Below, piece by piece: positions 31,408-41,468 of a stretch of DNA of 64,000 nucleotides. The translations under genes were made by a program, and so were the position numbers. This DNA is from Lasiosphaeris hirsuta (lineage: Eukaryota; Ascomycota; Sordariomycetes; Sordariales; Lasiosphaeriaceae). The number at the start of each line of letters is the position of its first letter. Within the stretch, counting starts at the first letter, position 1. The DNA lies in contig JAUKUA010000001.1 in the NCBI GenBank assembly GCA_030549175.1, positions 7,564,001-7,628,000 of the forward strand. Direction: 5' to 3'. The notes beneath the pieces were generated by a model that saw only the letters and a program-made list of their open reading frames with translations, did not search any database and was not told where the DNA came from.

Positions 31408-32304
31408 TTACACGCCCTTAACCTTGCCGCCAGCAGCCTTATCATGCTCCAGCATCTTCCTCTCGACCGTGTCCAGCCCCGACAACTTCTTCATCTTCCC
31501 ATCCATAAACCCAATAGGCAAGAAGTTCGTCAGCCGCACCAAGGCCGCAAACTTGCCCCTCCAAATCCAGTACGGCGGCTCCGCCCTGCTCAGATCCGCG
31601 ACAACGGCAGCCGCCCACACCGTCGGATCGTCCCCGTCCTGGATCTCACCTTCAGCCATAGCTGCCTCAACCTCAGCCTTCACAGGCGAAAATGCCGACG
31701 TCGCCGGAATCTCCGCCTTCGCCGCGCGGTTCCCCGCGAACCCCGACTTCACCGACCCCGTCTGCAAATTAATCACTCTTATCCCCAGCGCCACGAGCTC
31801 GATGCGCAGCGCCTCCGTCAGGCTCGCTGCGGCCGCCTTACTAGCACTATACGCTCCCGTATAGGGCACGGTTGCCCCGATCTGGGAGCTCATGGAGGTA
31901 TTATTCACCAACAGGCCGCACGGGGCGGCGCGCAGCAGCGGCAGGAAGGCACGCGTGACGGCGACGAGCGACCAGACGTTGATGTCGAACACGGCGCGGG
32001 CGGTGGCGAGGTCGAGGTCGAGGACGGGCATAGAGTAGCCCTGGCCGGCGTTGTTGACAAGGGCGTCGAGGGGACCGCCGGTGAGCTGGGTGATGGAGGC
32101 GGCGGCGGCGGCGATGGAGGTGTCGGAGAGGACGTCGAGGGGGATTGTTTCGATGCCGGCTTGTTGGACGACTGATAGCTTGGCGAGGTTGCGGCCGGAC
32201 GCGAAGACGCGCCAGCCGGCGTTGTGGAAGGCTAGGGCGAGGTGCGCGCCGAGCCCGCCGTCGGAACAGCCCGTGATGAGCACCGTCTTTTTGGGGGCGG
32301 CCAT
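31408..32304 (-). CDS. Short-chain dehydrogenase (Ayr1-like)
   Basis: Intronless, 298 residues. Classical SDR motifs: TGCSDGGLG (11-19) for the dinucleotide, NNAG (84-87), a Ser in NNTSMSS (about 139-140), and catalytic Tyr152/Lys156 in YSASK. Overall layout and the C-terminal tail fit the fungal group related to yeast Ayr1 (NADPH-dependent 1-acyl-dihydroxyacetone-phosphate reductase), but many paralogues have other substrates. It is probably cytosolic or membrane-associated; there is no signal peptide. The gene looks complete. Confidence 0.88.
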   Translation of the reverse strand: MAAPKKTVLITGCSDGGLGAHLALAFHNAGWRVFASGRNLAKLSVVQQAGIETIPLDVLSDTSIAAAAASITQLTGGPLDALVNNAGQGYSMPVLDLDLATARAVFDINVWSLVAVTRAFLPLLRAAPCGLLVNNTSMSSQIGATVPYTGAYSASKAAAASLTEALRIELVALGIRVINLQTGSVKSGFAGNRAAKAEIPATSAFSPVKAEVEAAMAEGEIQDGDDPTVWAAAVVADLSRAEPPYWIWRGKFAALVRLTNFLPIGFMDGKMKKLSGLDTVERKMLEHDKAAGGKVKGV

Positions 32305-33137
32305 GGTGAGGGCTTCAATTCAATGGGCTTTGGGGTGATTCAGGTTGGTAGAAAGATTGGGTCTCGGTGCGCTGGTGTGGTTGAGCTGATGCAACTTCCC
32401 AAAAAAAAAAAAAAAAAAAAAAAAAACAAACCCCCCATTTGTCGCGTCATCCCCGAAAAGTATATATGTGACTTGCAGCATTTGAGGCTAACACGGTGCA
32501 AGCGGGAGATGGCCGCAGAGTGTCCGCGGGCTCCCGGGTTTAGTAATAATCAATGGGCAATCGGTTGGTTGATCGCCCGCTGTGGTGACCCCATTAGCCA
32601 ATCCACCTCGGCCTGCACATTGCCCCGCCAGCCGATTCGGCGCGGGGGGACATTCCGGAGACTTAAAGCCAGGGGCCGTTTTGCTCATCAACAAGTTGCT
32701 TGACCACTATACTCTACCCACTACACATCGCCACGCTATTTTGGCACAAGAGAATGTTCTAGTTGTCTAGCCCAGGTCGACAGCAAAACTTAGCAAATAA
32801 CGCCAAACTTACAAGACAACTCAAACCAAACCAGCCCAGATGGGGGCTAGTCAGCCGTTTGTTGGCATCCAACCCCAATACTGCACGCCTCGATTCGCAC
32901 CGAGAGTCCAAGGTGGATAAGCTGTCAAGGTAGATTCACAGACTTGCTTCAAAGCTCGCATGAACTTTCTGCTCCGACCGCGATGGTCTGGCCTCTCCAC
33001 TCCTCTCTCGGGGTTGTCCAAGTAGCCGTCAACCCGTGTCGAGACCCCATCCCAGCCCCAAACGCTCATTCGCGACTCCGACTCGGAGCCCAACCCGGCC
33101 CCACAAGAGGATGGCCGCTGCAGCTTTTCCTGTCTTC
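32305..33137. other. Intergenic with 26-bp poly-A
   Basis: 5' flank of the SDR gene. It contains an A26 run at 32401-32426. No gene is seen; a plus-strand frame over part of it and a minus-strand frame at 32851-33276 have no motif. Confidence 0.5.
32401..32426. repeat. Poly-A, 26 bp
   Basis: Uninterrupted homopolymer about 97 bp upstream of the SDR start codon. Confidence 0.9.
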
Positions 33138-34925
33138 TCAGCTCCGTCGTCTCTTGACCCCCCTTCCTTTCGTAGACGTCACGGTAGACGGGGCTCGCAA
33201 TTCCGAGTCCGTGTCCTCCTCCTTGATTTTCACCTTCTTGGTAGGTTTCTCCCCGGAGTCTGTCTCGGCCGGGCACTTGTCGGGCGTGGATGACGAGGGC
33301 GGCGGCCTGGGCTGTTTGGCTCCACGCAGAAATTCAACGGTTATCAGCCACTGATACGTGCCCTGGCCCAAGTGGTTGACGACGTGCTCGAAGTTTGCCT
33401 GGTCAAACTTTTGAAAATCTTTTTGGATCTCCGCGGCACGCATACGAAGCCGTGTGAGCTTGTCGTCGCCGAGTCGGTCGAATTATTGAAGCGCGCCTCC
33501 AGCCTGAAACCGCGGATTCCCGGTGTTTGCTTGCATGTTGGTAGCCAAGAGCTCATGTACAAACGGTAACCAAAAGTGCCGGTATTCAGCTAACCCGTGA
33601 ATATCGAAGAAACTGTTTTTCATACGCGTCAGTAGCAACTGCATGCGTCCGCCATTCTCTGTGCTAGCTATATTGACCAGGAACCGGGCCAGATGTTTGG
33701 GCGCGATCGGGAGGCGTTTGAAAAGTTTGCCGTGCTTCATCCCCGTCGGCTGTAATGGCAGAGCAGAAGCTAGTCCCTCCGCAAACCAAGGCAAGAAGTG
33801 GTTGGCGAAGGTGTTTCCAGCTTCCCTCATAGTTGGAATTGGCAAATGTCATTTCAGCGACCCGAGCCAAGAAACCGACTAGCCAGACGCAAATTTCGAT
33901 ATGGGCCGAGATCCTCATGTCTTCCATAATTCTGTGTCTAGTCCTCATGTTAGATCAGGTATCCATACTGGGTGGGGAGCTGGGGGCATTACGTGGTGCG
34001 CAAGTGGTCCTGAAAACCAAACTTCACGGCGGCGTCAGCGAGAGCGAGGCCGTCTTCATACGACCGGAGAATGAGAGCTGCGGGGCTGCTTGGGGTAATG
34101 TAGGGCATGATGGATGGGAAGCCATAGCGGACTTGGTGGTGATCCGTAAGAGGATCGGTTCGGGCAGGTGGTTCATTACTTCCAGACGAAGGTGCAAATA
34201 GAGATATGCCGAAATCAGTTTTCAAAGACTAATAGGTCAACTGCTGTTAGCATCATGCTCGACTCAACCTTGGCTGTGCGGGAATAGGAGAAGCCACAAA
34301 TCACTCCGGAAGTATATTATCGCAGAATACGAGGTCGTTGTGCTCGACAAGACTCATGATCTGAATGAAAAACGGCATGTCGGGCGCCGTATGTCCCCCC
34401 CCCCCCAGGAACAGGATATCCGGAATAATTCAGGATTGGTTTCCCTACACCCAATTGTAAAGCGAGGCACATCTGACACTAGAGCACTAGTGATGTGCTC
34501 AGCTAATCGATGCCTCCTCCCCACAGATAAAGGGGGGAGACGATGAAGGGAATCTACCGCTTGGCGGGCTTTTGAGACCAGCAAATGCCTAAAGGGGTGC
34601 CAGGGGCTACTTTCTAAAGCCAGCTTGATGACGTGGTGGGCAAATGCAGGTGTGGCCTCGTCAGCGAAACTGCTTTGCCTGAGGAACGGGACGGCGATAA
34701 GACTCCAAAAGTGGCTCTGAGGAAGGATAAGAAGAGCCTAGTACCAGCATGCGTCAGTAGAATACTCGTTGGACTGTTCATTGACGCCGAAGTTGTTAAC
34801 CTTGAACCTACATTCTTGTACCACGTTTGTTTGACCCAGGGGTCTTTGGTTCCCGTGTTGCCAATGACCTCTTTCTGGCTGGGCTCGAAGTCAAAGAAAG
34901 CAGCTTGCAGGAAGGCCCATGTCAC
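33138..34925 (-). pseudogene. Unidentified multi-exon gene, likely decayed
   Basis: Several coding-like blocks run on the minus strand: about 34810-34925 (MTWAFLQAAFFDFEPSQKEV), 34354-34760 (FADEATPAFAHHVIKLALE, GRRHRLAEHITSALVSD), 34000-34225 (LILRSYEDGLALADAAVKFG), 33483-33845 (LFKRLPIAPKHLARFLVNIA, HFWLPFVHELLATN) and 33138-33443 (FDQANFEHVVNHLGQGTYQW, then a basic KKVKIKEE tail). Splice junctions can be suggested between some blocks, such as WYKN|GTAGGT. Others meet only by a frame jump, and a G-run around 34398-34407 interrupts one block. No domain is recognised. It may still be expressed with a different exon structure. Confidence 0.4.
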
Positions 34926-36710
34926 GGCAGGGCAGGATGAAGAGAGACAATGCTACAATGATCTATCCTTGATTGTGTAAAAACAAGCTAAGGAGAGAAA
35001 GAGAGAGGATGGATGAGTAGCAGCCGGGCTCTGGACTTTTGTAGGAGTCCTAGGCAGCTCGGGCCACTCGTCCTTCCAGTGAATGGTCTCCATGCTGACA
35101 GTGAATGGTCTGGTTCCATACTGACAGTGAATGGTTATCTTTCTGGTAGGAGAAGTCTTTGCGTGACGGTGTGTGGGTGCCAGCCGTCACATATATGCGA
35201 TATGCCATTTAGTCGCGTATATGCGGCACTCCATACAGACAAAGGCCTCGCCGAGAAACTCGTAACTAAGCCATACTCATGAAACACCTTTCTTTTCCTC
35301 AATTCTGCTGCCAACCTGCCACGACCTTCTTCACCTTCTTCACCCTCATCACACACACTTCCCATCACCACCACCATCACCAACAACCACGACCAACACC
35401 ATCTCCCAGCATCTGCACATCCAACATCACTCCAATAACACCTCAAACGCGTCACAATTGAAGACTTCACCCGCCGGCAAGTACTGGCTAAGGCCGCCTC
35501 GACGGCCACGCCTCTCCCGGTTCCCGCTCCTCCCGCTCCCGCCGGCCAGACGCCTGCCGTGATCAACCTTGGAAGAGCCTGTATCAACTTTTGAAAGGGT
35601 CGGCGCAGCAATGATGCATTGGATTGTTGTCGCCGGCAGATGACATCCTTTTTGAAGGAAATTTTGGAGAGGTAAATGTCCGGCTTCTTACACCACGAAA
35701 GCCTCGGTCGGGCGAGCAACATCGAAATTCAACTGTAACGATGGAGGGAGGGAATAAATTGTGTTGTTTTCAGTGCCAGTGTGTAAATTAGGAGTCTTCT
35801 ATTATGCGACATTGAAAAGTTGACCCAGTTGAAAGGATGATGAAAATGGAATAGGTCATCAGGTGGTGCTCCCCACGGTGCACGGTTCTTGAAAGAGTGC
35901 GGTATGACTAGCCCAGTGACGCCATGGGCCACCTAGGCACGATACCTACCTACCTTATTATTGATGCTCACGTAATGCTCTGGGCTACCCCCGTGGTCTT
36001 GAAAGTTGCTGCAGCTGCTCTCCCTACCTGCAGTCAAAATTCGTCAACAAGAGGGCCGGCAATCGAGGAGCAAGGCAGCTAGCTGACAAGCCTGGGTATC
36101 GCAACACGATCGCCGCGCGAGCGGGTGGAAAAAGCTTAGCATCAGCCTCAACGGCTGGGGGACGCTCGGAGATTGGACTCGACATAAAACTGCAGGGGGG
36201 GGGGGGGGGGGAATTGCCGCGTCGGGTTCGTCTTCGGGCTGGTGCCATTGGCCAGACGCGATGTTTCTTTTTGCAAGGGCACCTCCCGGGACGTCCTCGG
36301 CATGACTTGGCATTGTCTGGCCGACATCAAGCCACTGTTACGACTCTCCAGGGGGAGCATTGGTTAACCACACTAGTGGGAGCTGAAGAACGAACAGGGT
36401 AAGGTATCTTGGGCCGACACTAGCAGGGCCTGGCCCGAGAACAGCAACGATGCGTGCCAATTACGCAGCTCCTCACGCCGTCAGCCAGGGGGCAGTTCTC
36501 GGGATGAGACGTTTAATCCGTCCCCCCGTGCCGTGCCCCCCCAGCATCTCCCGCAGGGCTGGCTGCCGCTCAAAATGGAGGCTTGCCCCAGAGATCTCTC
36601 CTCTTCCATGCCTTGGCTTTCCTTGGCATCAATCTGATCAAACCAGCGCGACCCGGATGTCGATTGTCGCGATTGCTGGATAGGGTTGTCATGCCCCCAG
36701 ACCCGCCGCC
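34926..36710. other. Intergenic
   Basis: About 1.8 kb with no supportable gene. It contains a CATCAC-type microsatellite (about 35364-35400), a direct repeat around 35080-35140 (GTGAATGGT units) and a G17 run (36195-36211). Small frames are low-complexity (His-, Pro- or Ser-rich). Confidence 0.5.
36195..36211. repeat. Poly-G, 17 bp
   Basis: Uninterrupted G-run in intergenic sequence. On one strand it could form a G-quadruplex; no gene is affected. Confidence 0.85.
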
Positions 36711-38010
36711 ATGACCGAGAGCAACCAACTCAGCACCAGCATCGTCCTCGCCTCGAGCATTTCGCCCCTCTTTGCCATTCTCTTCGTCGGCCTGCGATTC
36801 TATACCGCCAAGGTCATCCTGCGAAGCATCCACAAGGATGACTGTAAGTATCAATAGCCCCTTGGACAGTACCGTGACGTATTTCCGGTCTCGACGCTGA
36901 CGTGCCGTCTAGGGCTCATTTTCGTGGCCTTGGTCTTTTCCGTTGGCTACTCCGTAACCGAAATCATCCGTCGGCCACCCATCGGTCCAGCATCTCACAC
37001 ACCCACTGATGTCCCTCTAGATACACAGTATGGTCTCGGGTTGCACAAGGCGGAGATAGACAACATTGTCGAGACGTACAGGATGTACATGATGGTATGA
37101 CGGGGGACTACTTCCCATCATCCCGACTAGGACTGACTGAACCGCCCAGATCACCGGATTCCCCGTCAACATCTTTAGCAACCTGTCCATCCTCTTCACT
37201 AAGGCCTCCATCCTAGCCTTCTACCTCCGGTTCTCGATAAGCAGGGCCTTTGTCATCGCCGTGTACGCCGTGCTGGTCGTCGTCGTGGGCTACTGCCTGG
37301 CCGGAGCCGTCGCCGTTCTGTATGCCTGCCAGCCCATCTCCAAGTACTGGACCTTTGGACCGGGCCATTGCATTGAGGCAAACTCTTTGAGCGCCTCGCT
37401 CGTCTCGCTCAACGTCTTCACAGACGCCGTCATCCTCGTCTTGCCCTTTTGGCTGCTGCGTCCCCTGAGAACGGGGCTCGTCCAGAGAGTGGCCATCGCG
37501 ACCGTGCTGGGGACCGGCGGGTTGTGAGTGCCGATCGCCGATCCAACCCGGACCAAACTAACCGGTCCCAGCATCCTCGCCGTCAGCATCTGGCGCTTGT
37601 TCGTCAACATCGAGACCTTTGGCGACAAGGAGTTGACATACAAATACGGCATCAACTATCTCTGGCTGTCCGACGCCTCCCCGTCCAGCTCCTCCCGACC
37701 TGCACCTGGCTAACACGTCCGCAGAATCATCGAGACAAACGTGGCCATCGTCTGCGCTTGCTTGCCCACCCTCCGAGCCCTGGTCGGCCGGGCAATGTCC
37801 TGCCAGCTGGTGACGACACACCGGCCGGAACCAATGCGACTAGACACGATATCCAACCCTCGCGTCTCGACCGACGATCCTGCGCTCGCGCTGGAGAAGA
37901 GAAGCAACCCCTCGACCCTACCTTCGACGGCAGAGATCGGCTCGAGTAGGAACAGCATGTTTTCCGGCCTGCACCGGGCGCGGAGCGAGGACGTGGGCTA
38001 CGCGAGGTAG
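36711..38010 (+). CDS. SAT4-type rhodopsin-domain membrane protein
   Basis: Six exons keep one frame: 36711-36843, 36913-36953, 37029-37094, 37150-37523, 37572-37667 and 37725-38010, about 331 residues. It is a seven-TM fungal membrane protein of the large group with the rhodopsin-like fungal domain (SAT4/PTH11-related). TM segments include SSISPLFAILFVGLRFYTAK, LIFVALVFSVGY, ILAFYLRFSI, FVIAVYAVLVVVVGYCLAGA, LVSLNVFTDAVILVLPFWLL and ETNVAIVCACLPTLRAL. YGLGLHKAEID and the Cys in ACQPISKYW are family hallmarks. The C-terminal 90 residues are cytosolic, Ser/Arg-rich. Five of the six donor/acceptor pairs are canonical in context; the fifth intron starts GTCCGA, a weak donor. The ligand is unknown. 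Confidence 0.85.
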
Positions 38011-38194
38011 ACTGCGGCAAAGGTGGGAGGATCATCAGGCGAATGGGCGCTCAGGAGACACTTGGCTTTCCGGGGCTTGCCCCCGTTGTCACGCATGGAG
38101 TTGGGCAGGGATAGGCGCTGTTGCAGGGGCGACCCCAATTAGAAATGAACTCAAAAAATTGCCATTCCGTCCCCAAAGCCTCAACCGTCCGCCC

Positions 38195-39121
38195 CTACTC
38201 ATAAAACACCAAGCACCTAACCTCGATACTCTCCCTCCCCTTAGTCCCCTCCGGCGTCGCCGGATCAATGAAGGCCGTGTGCGGCGTATACGCCGCCAAA
38301 CCCTGCGCTCCGCCCGGCTGGCCCTCACCACGACTATCAAAGCACTTGATAAACAGCGCCTCATCAGGCGTCATATCCTTAACATACCAAAACCGATGCC
38401 CCTCATTCGGCACGACCCCAAACGTCTCTCCCTTGACTTCATACCCCGCCGTCGACGTCACACTCCCCGGGTCTGCCAGCGCCTCCTTGCCGCGATCATC
38501 ACTCCAGTCCTCATCCCCGTGCCGCACGGGGTACAGCAGATCCACCTTGACCAGATCCGCAGGCACCGTACTCCGCCAGTCGACCAGCGCGAGCGGGAAG
38601 TCCGTCGCAGCGTGCCCAATCGGCCGCCAGACATTAACAATCTGATACCGCCCTTGCAACAACTCGTCGGCCTCTTCCGCATCGCTCACATGCCGCCGCA
38701 CTCGGGCCGCAGCGGCCGCGGGCGTCTGGTCGACGTGTACCAGCTGGACAGGCTGGCGCGGGGACGACTTGTCGTGGCGGCGGATGGTGTGGTCGAAGAT
38801 GACGACCTTCTTGATCCCCGGTAGCTGGGCGCGCAGCAGCGCCTCGACCTCGGGGTAGTATTCGGCGCCCACGGCGGCGGGATCGGCGGTGAAGACCTTA
38901 GTAGTGGCGGGGGCGTGATGCAGCGCGAAACCCGAGACGTCGGTGCCGAAGGCGCCCGGGGCGGCGTCGCGGATGTTGGACACGGGCCGCGTGCGCTCAG
39001 TCTGCGTGTATGAAGCGGCGGCGTCGGTGTCGACCTTGGCCCAAGGCTTGATGGGGTCGCCCGAGGGGGTGGTGGTCAGCGACGCGGGGTCGAAGTACCG
39101 GAAGGTGCCGGTTGTTGCCAT
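38195..39121 (-). CDS. AsaB/CmcJ-like oxidoreductase
   Basis: Intronless, 308 residues, of the fungal GA4-desaturase/AsaB/CmcJ-like family found in many secondary-metabolite loci. Hallmarks in order: FRYFDP at the start, KVVIFDHTIRR, VHVDQT, IVNVWRPIG with a following LALVDWRS, RFWYVKDMTPDEALFIKC and the TPHTAFIDP end motif. Members are proposed 2-oxoglutarate/iron-type oxygenases; the His-Asp in VHVDQT and the His in TPHTAF fit metal ligands (inference). No PKS, NRPS or terpene synthase is nearby, so pathway membership cannot be assigned. It sits tail-to-tail with the SAT4-type gene (184 bp). Confidence 0.85.
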   Translation of the reverse strand: MATTGTFRYFDPASLTTTPSGDPIKPWAKVDTDAAASYTQTERTRPVSNIRDAAPGAFGTDVSGFALHHAPATTKVFTADPAAVGAEYYPEVEALLRAQLPGIKKVVIFDHTIRRHDKSSPRQPVQLVHVDQTPAAAAARVRRHVSDAEEADELLQGRYQIVNVWRPIGHAATDFPLALVDWRSTVPADLVKVDLLYPVRHGDEDWSDDRGKEALADPGSVTSTAGYEVKGETFGVVPNEGHRFWYVKDMTPDEALFIKCFDSRGEGQPGGAQGLAAYTPHTAFIDPATPEGTKGRESIEVRCLVFYE

Positions 39122-39986
39122 TTTGGGGGTCTTGGGAGGGGTTTGCGAGGTGGATGGCTGGCTTGGTTTCTGGTGAACTGGGTGTTGGCTAGGCTGTTGA
39201 AGTGGTTTTTTATATCAGAGCCGGAGATGGTATTACTAACACCAGTGGTGGTCGGGTCGATGGTGATCGGCAAGCGCATGACGCAGAGTGTGTCGGGCCC
39301 GCACTGCGATTGAATGTCTGGGGTGAGCCAATTGGAGAGTCCCTGGTGATTAGCAATCTTCTGATTTCTAATATTTCTTGGCATTGATGGAATCATTTGT
39401 GGGTTAACTGAACACTCGAGTCTCATGTGGAATCGTGTCAATGGCTCTGTGCTGGACCAAATAAACAAGACTGTGTTGAGAGAAGTGCATGCCAAAAATG
39501 GAGGAGGTGTTTAGTAGTGTGCAAATCAAACGAGGAAGGCCAGGGGAGAATGCTCGAAACTTGCCTGAATACCGGCTTGAGATGGATGACCTCCTGATTC
39601 AAATAACACCTCTCTTGTCGGGGAGTGTTGAATCCGGAGATGGCGGAGCCAGGGCAGGGCACTGCAGGGGGGGGGCCGCAGGTACTGCGACCTCTCCCTG
39701 CACGTGCCACGTAGAGTCTGGGTACTTAGCCTGGGCGATGCCCATTGCCGTCAGGCCCGTCTAGACAGTCAATCAAGCTCTCTGTACCTCATGTGTCTCG
39801 CTAGGGAGACAAGGAAATACTTGTCAAAGCCGAGAAGGGGTGCTTTTTCAATGATGTGAACGTGAAATAACTCCAATTGAGATAAAACAAAACGGGTATA
39901 ATATATACAACCACCTAATCACTGTGCCCAAACCCATCGCATATCCTACGCCAGCCAATACAATATACCCAAAATCCAACATCTAA
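39122..39986. other. Intergenic
   Basis: 5' flank of the AsaB/CmcJ-like gene and 3' flank of the TmpA-like gene. No supportable gene; a G-run lies at about 39666-39674, and AT-rich sequence occurs just before 39987. Confidence 0.55.
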
Positions 39987-41468
39987 TTAACTATCAAAAA
40001 TCGGCCCGTACGCCGGAACACCCCTCGTTTCCAGCCCATACACGATACTCTTGGTCATCTTTGGGTTGCTAATCACACAAACCGCCTCGGCGTTGAACTC
40101 CTTGTACAGCCTCAACACAATCGGCAGCATATCCACCCGCCCCGTCAGTGACGTATCAAGAATGACAGGATCGGGGTCCATCCTCCGGACTAAATCTATC
40201 GTCCGCGGCCCATATGTCTGCAGCGGCGACTTGGTCTGCCAGACAACCCGCATCTCGGGCCGGTTTTCATCGTCAATAAAAGAAAGACAGGGCCCGATGC
40301 CCGACCCTGTCGTCACCACAATAATGCGCGGGAACATGCGCAGCACGTAGCCGAAGCCGTAAGTCGGCACCCCGCGCTTCCACAGGTACGTCGGCTGGTC
40401 TTTGATGGCTGAGCGGGTCCAGTCGCCCGCCTTGGACACAAGACACGAAAACTTTGTGTCGGGGTTGTCGAAACGGTCTGTGAAGCTGGCGAAGCTGTGC
40501 CAGTCGGCCAGCGGATGTTTGGCGACCGAGATGCCCTGGCCGAACTTGACTGTCGCGTGGTCGAAGTGGAGACGGACGGCGTGGGGGGACAGGGCTTCGG
40601 GGACGACGCGCACACGCCGGAGGAGAAGCCAGGGGTGGATGGTGGCGAGGGTGATGATGATGAGGATCCAGAAGGCTGGGAGGTTGACGAGGAAGAGTCC
40701 CATCGAAGGGTCTTGGGACGCAAGCATTAGGACGAGGGCCCAGAATAAGACAAGAATGACCCAGTTGGAGTAGCGGTGGGTAAGTTCAAAGTAGTCGTGC
40801 CGCTTGGAGCGGAACGCGGGGTGGGCAACGACAATGATGGAAACCAGAAAGGCGAGCACAGCCCAGATCAAAACGAGAACGGCAATGGACATGGGCGAGG
40901 GATGGAACTGATAAGTGTAGACGCCGGCGAAACCGATGTACCAGAAACACGAGGCGACGCCGGCACCGCTGTGGACACCGCCGAGATGGAAGATCTTGCA
41001 GGCTAGGCGGCGGAGCCTCATCGGGGCCGATCGTGGGACGGACCCGAAGATGAGAAAGAGGGCATTGACGACGAGCGGTTGGCGGCAGAGGCCGCAGACT
41101 GCGAGGTTGACGGCGGAGGCATTGACGAGGTCCAGCGGTGCGGCACCATAGACCATGAGGATGATGAACGCGATGGCATTGCCAATGAAGGCAATGCTGA
41201 AGAGCCGCCGGTAAACATTGAGAAGGGTGAAACGGACGAAACCGAGCCTTTTTTGTTGGTCGGCTTCATTGGTCTGGGCCTCGAGGTCGGTGGCGGTGGA
41301 TGAGTAGGTGAGACGCTTGTCCTTGGAGAGGGACGACGTCGACGAGCTGATTGACGTGACGCTGTGCTGTCTCCCGTGCGGGACTGCGACCGGGGCTGGT
41401 GGTGTTGGTGGTTGAAGTCCCGCAGGCTTCTCTCCACTTGAGGCGTTTGTGGGGGTTGGGTTCTGCAT
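39987..41468 (-). CDS. TmpA-like transmembrane oxidoreductase
   Basis: Intronless, 493 residues. The N-terminal 75 residues are a disordered Pro/Ser-rich cytosolic tail. About six TM segments follow, among them FSIAFIGNAIAFIILMVYGA, CFWYIGFAGVYTYQF, IAVLVLIWAVLAFLVSIIVV, WVILVLFWALVLMLAS and AFWILIIITLATIHPWLLL. The C-terminal part is ferredoxin-reductase-like: HPLADWHSFASF corresponds to the FAD-loop of ferric reductases and VVTTGSGIGPCLSF to the nucleotide-binding Gly-rich loop. His residues near the second pair of TMs (HRYSNW, HPAF) could bind heme. This is the layout of Aspergillus nidulans TmpA, a plasma-membrane protein involved in conidiation signalling; function here is by homology only. 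Confidence 0.85.
   Translation of the reverse strand: MQNPTPTNASSGEKPAGLQPPTPPAPVAVPHGRQHSVTSISSSTSSLSKDKRLTYSSTATDLEAQTNEADQQKRLGFVRFTLLNVYRRLFSIAFIGNAIAFIILMVYGAAPLDLVNASAVNLAVCGLCRQPLVVNALFLIFGSVPRSAPMRLRRLACKIFHLGGVHSGAGVASCFWYIGFAGVYTYQFHPSPMSIAVLVLIWAVLAFLVSIIVVAHPAFRSKRHDYFELTHRYSNWVILVLFWALVLMLASQDPSMGLFLVNLPAFWILIIITLATIHPWLLLRRVRVVPEALSPHAVRLHFDHATVKFGQGISVAKHPLADWHSFASFTDRFDNPDTKFSCLVSKAGDWTRSAIKDQPTYLWKRGVPTYGFGYVLRMFPRIIVVTTGSGIGPCLSFIDDENRPEMRVVWQTKSPLQTYGPRTIDLVRRMDPDPVILDTSLTGRVDMLPIVLRLYKEFNAEAVCVISNPKMTKSIVYGLETRGVPAYGPIFDS

Noticed and set aside
35279..35461. Small His-rich protein
   Set aside because: The His run comes from a CATCAC microsatellite and the rest has no coding signature.
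31408..41468. Secondary-metabolite gene cluster
   Set aside because: SDR, SAT4-like and AsaB/CmcJ-like genes are present, but no PKS, NRPS, terpene synthase or pathway-specific regulator can be seen.
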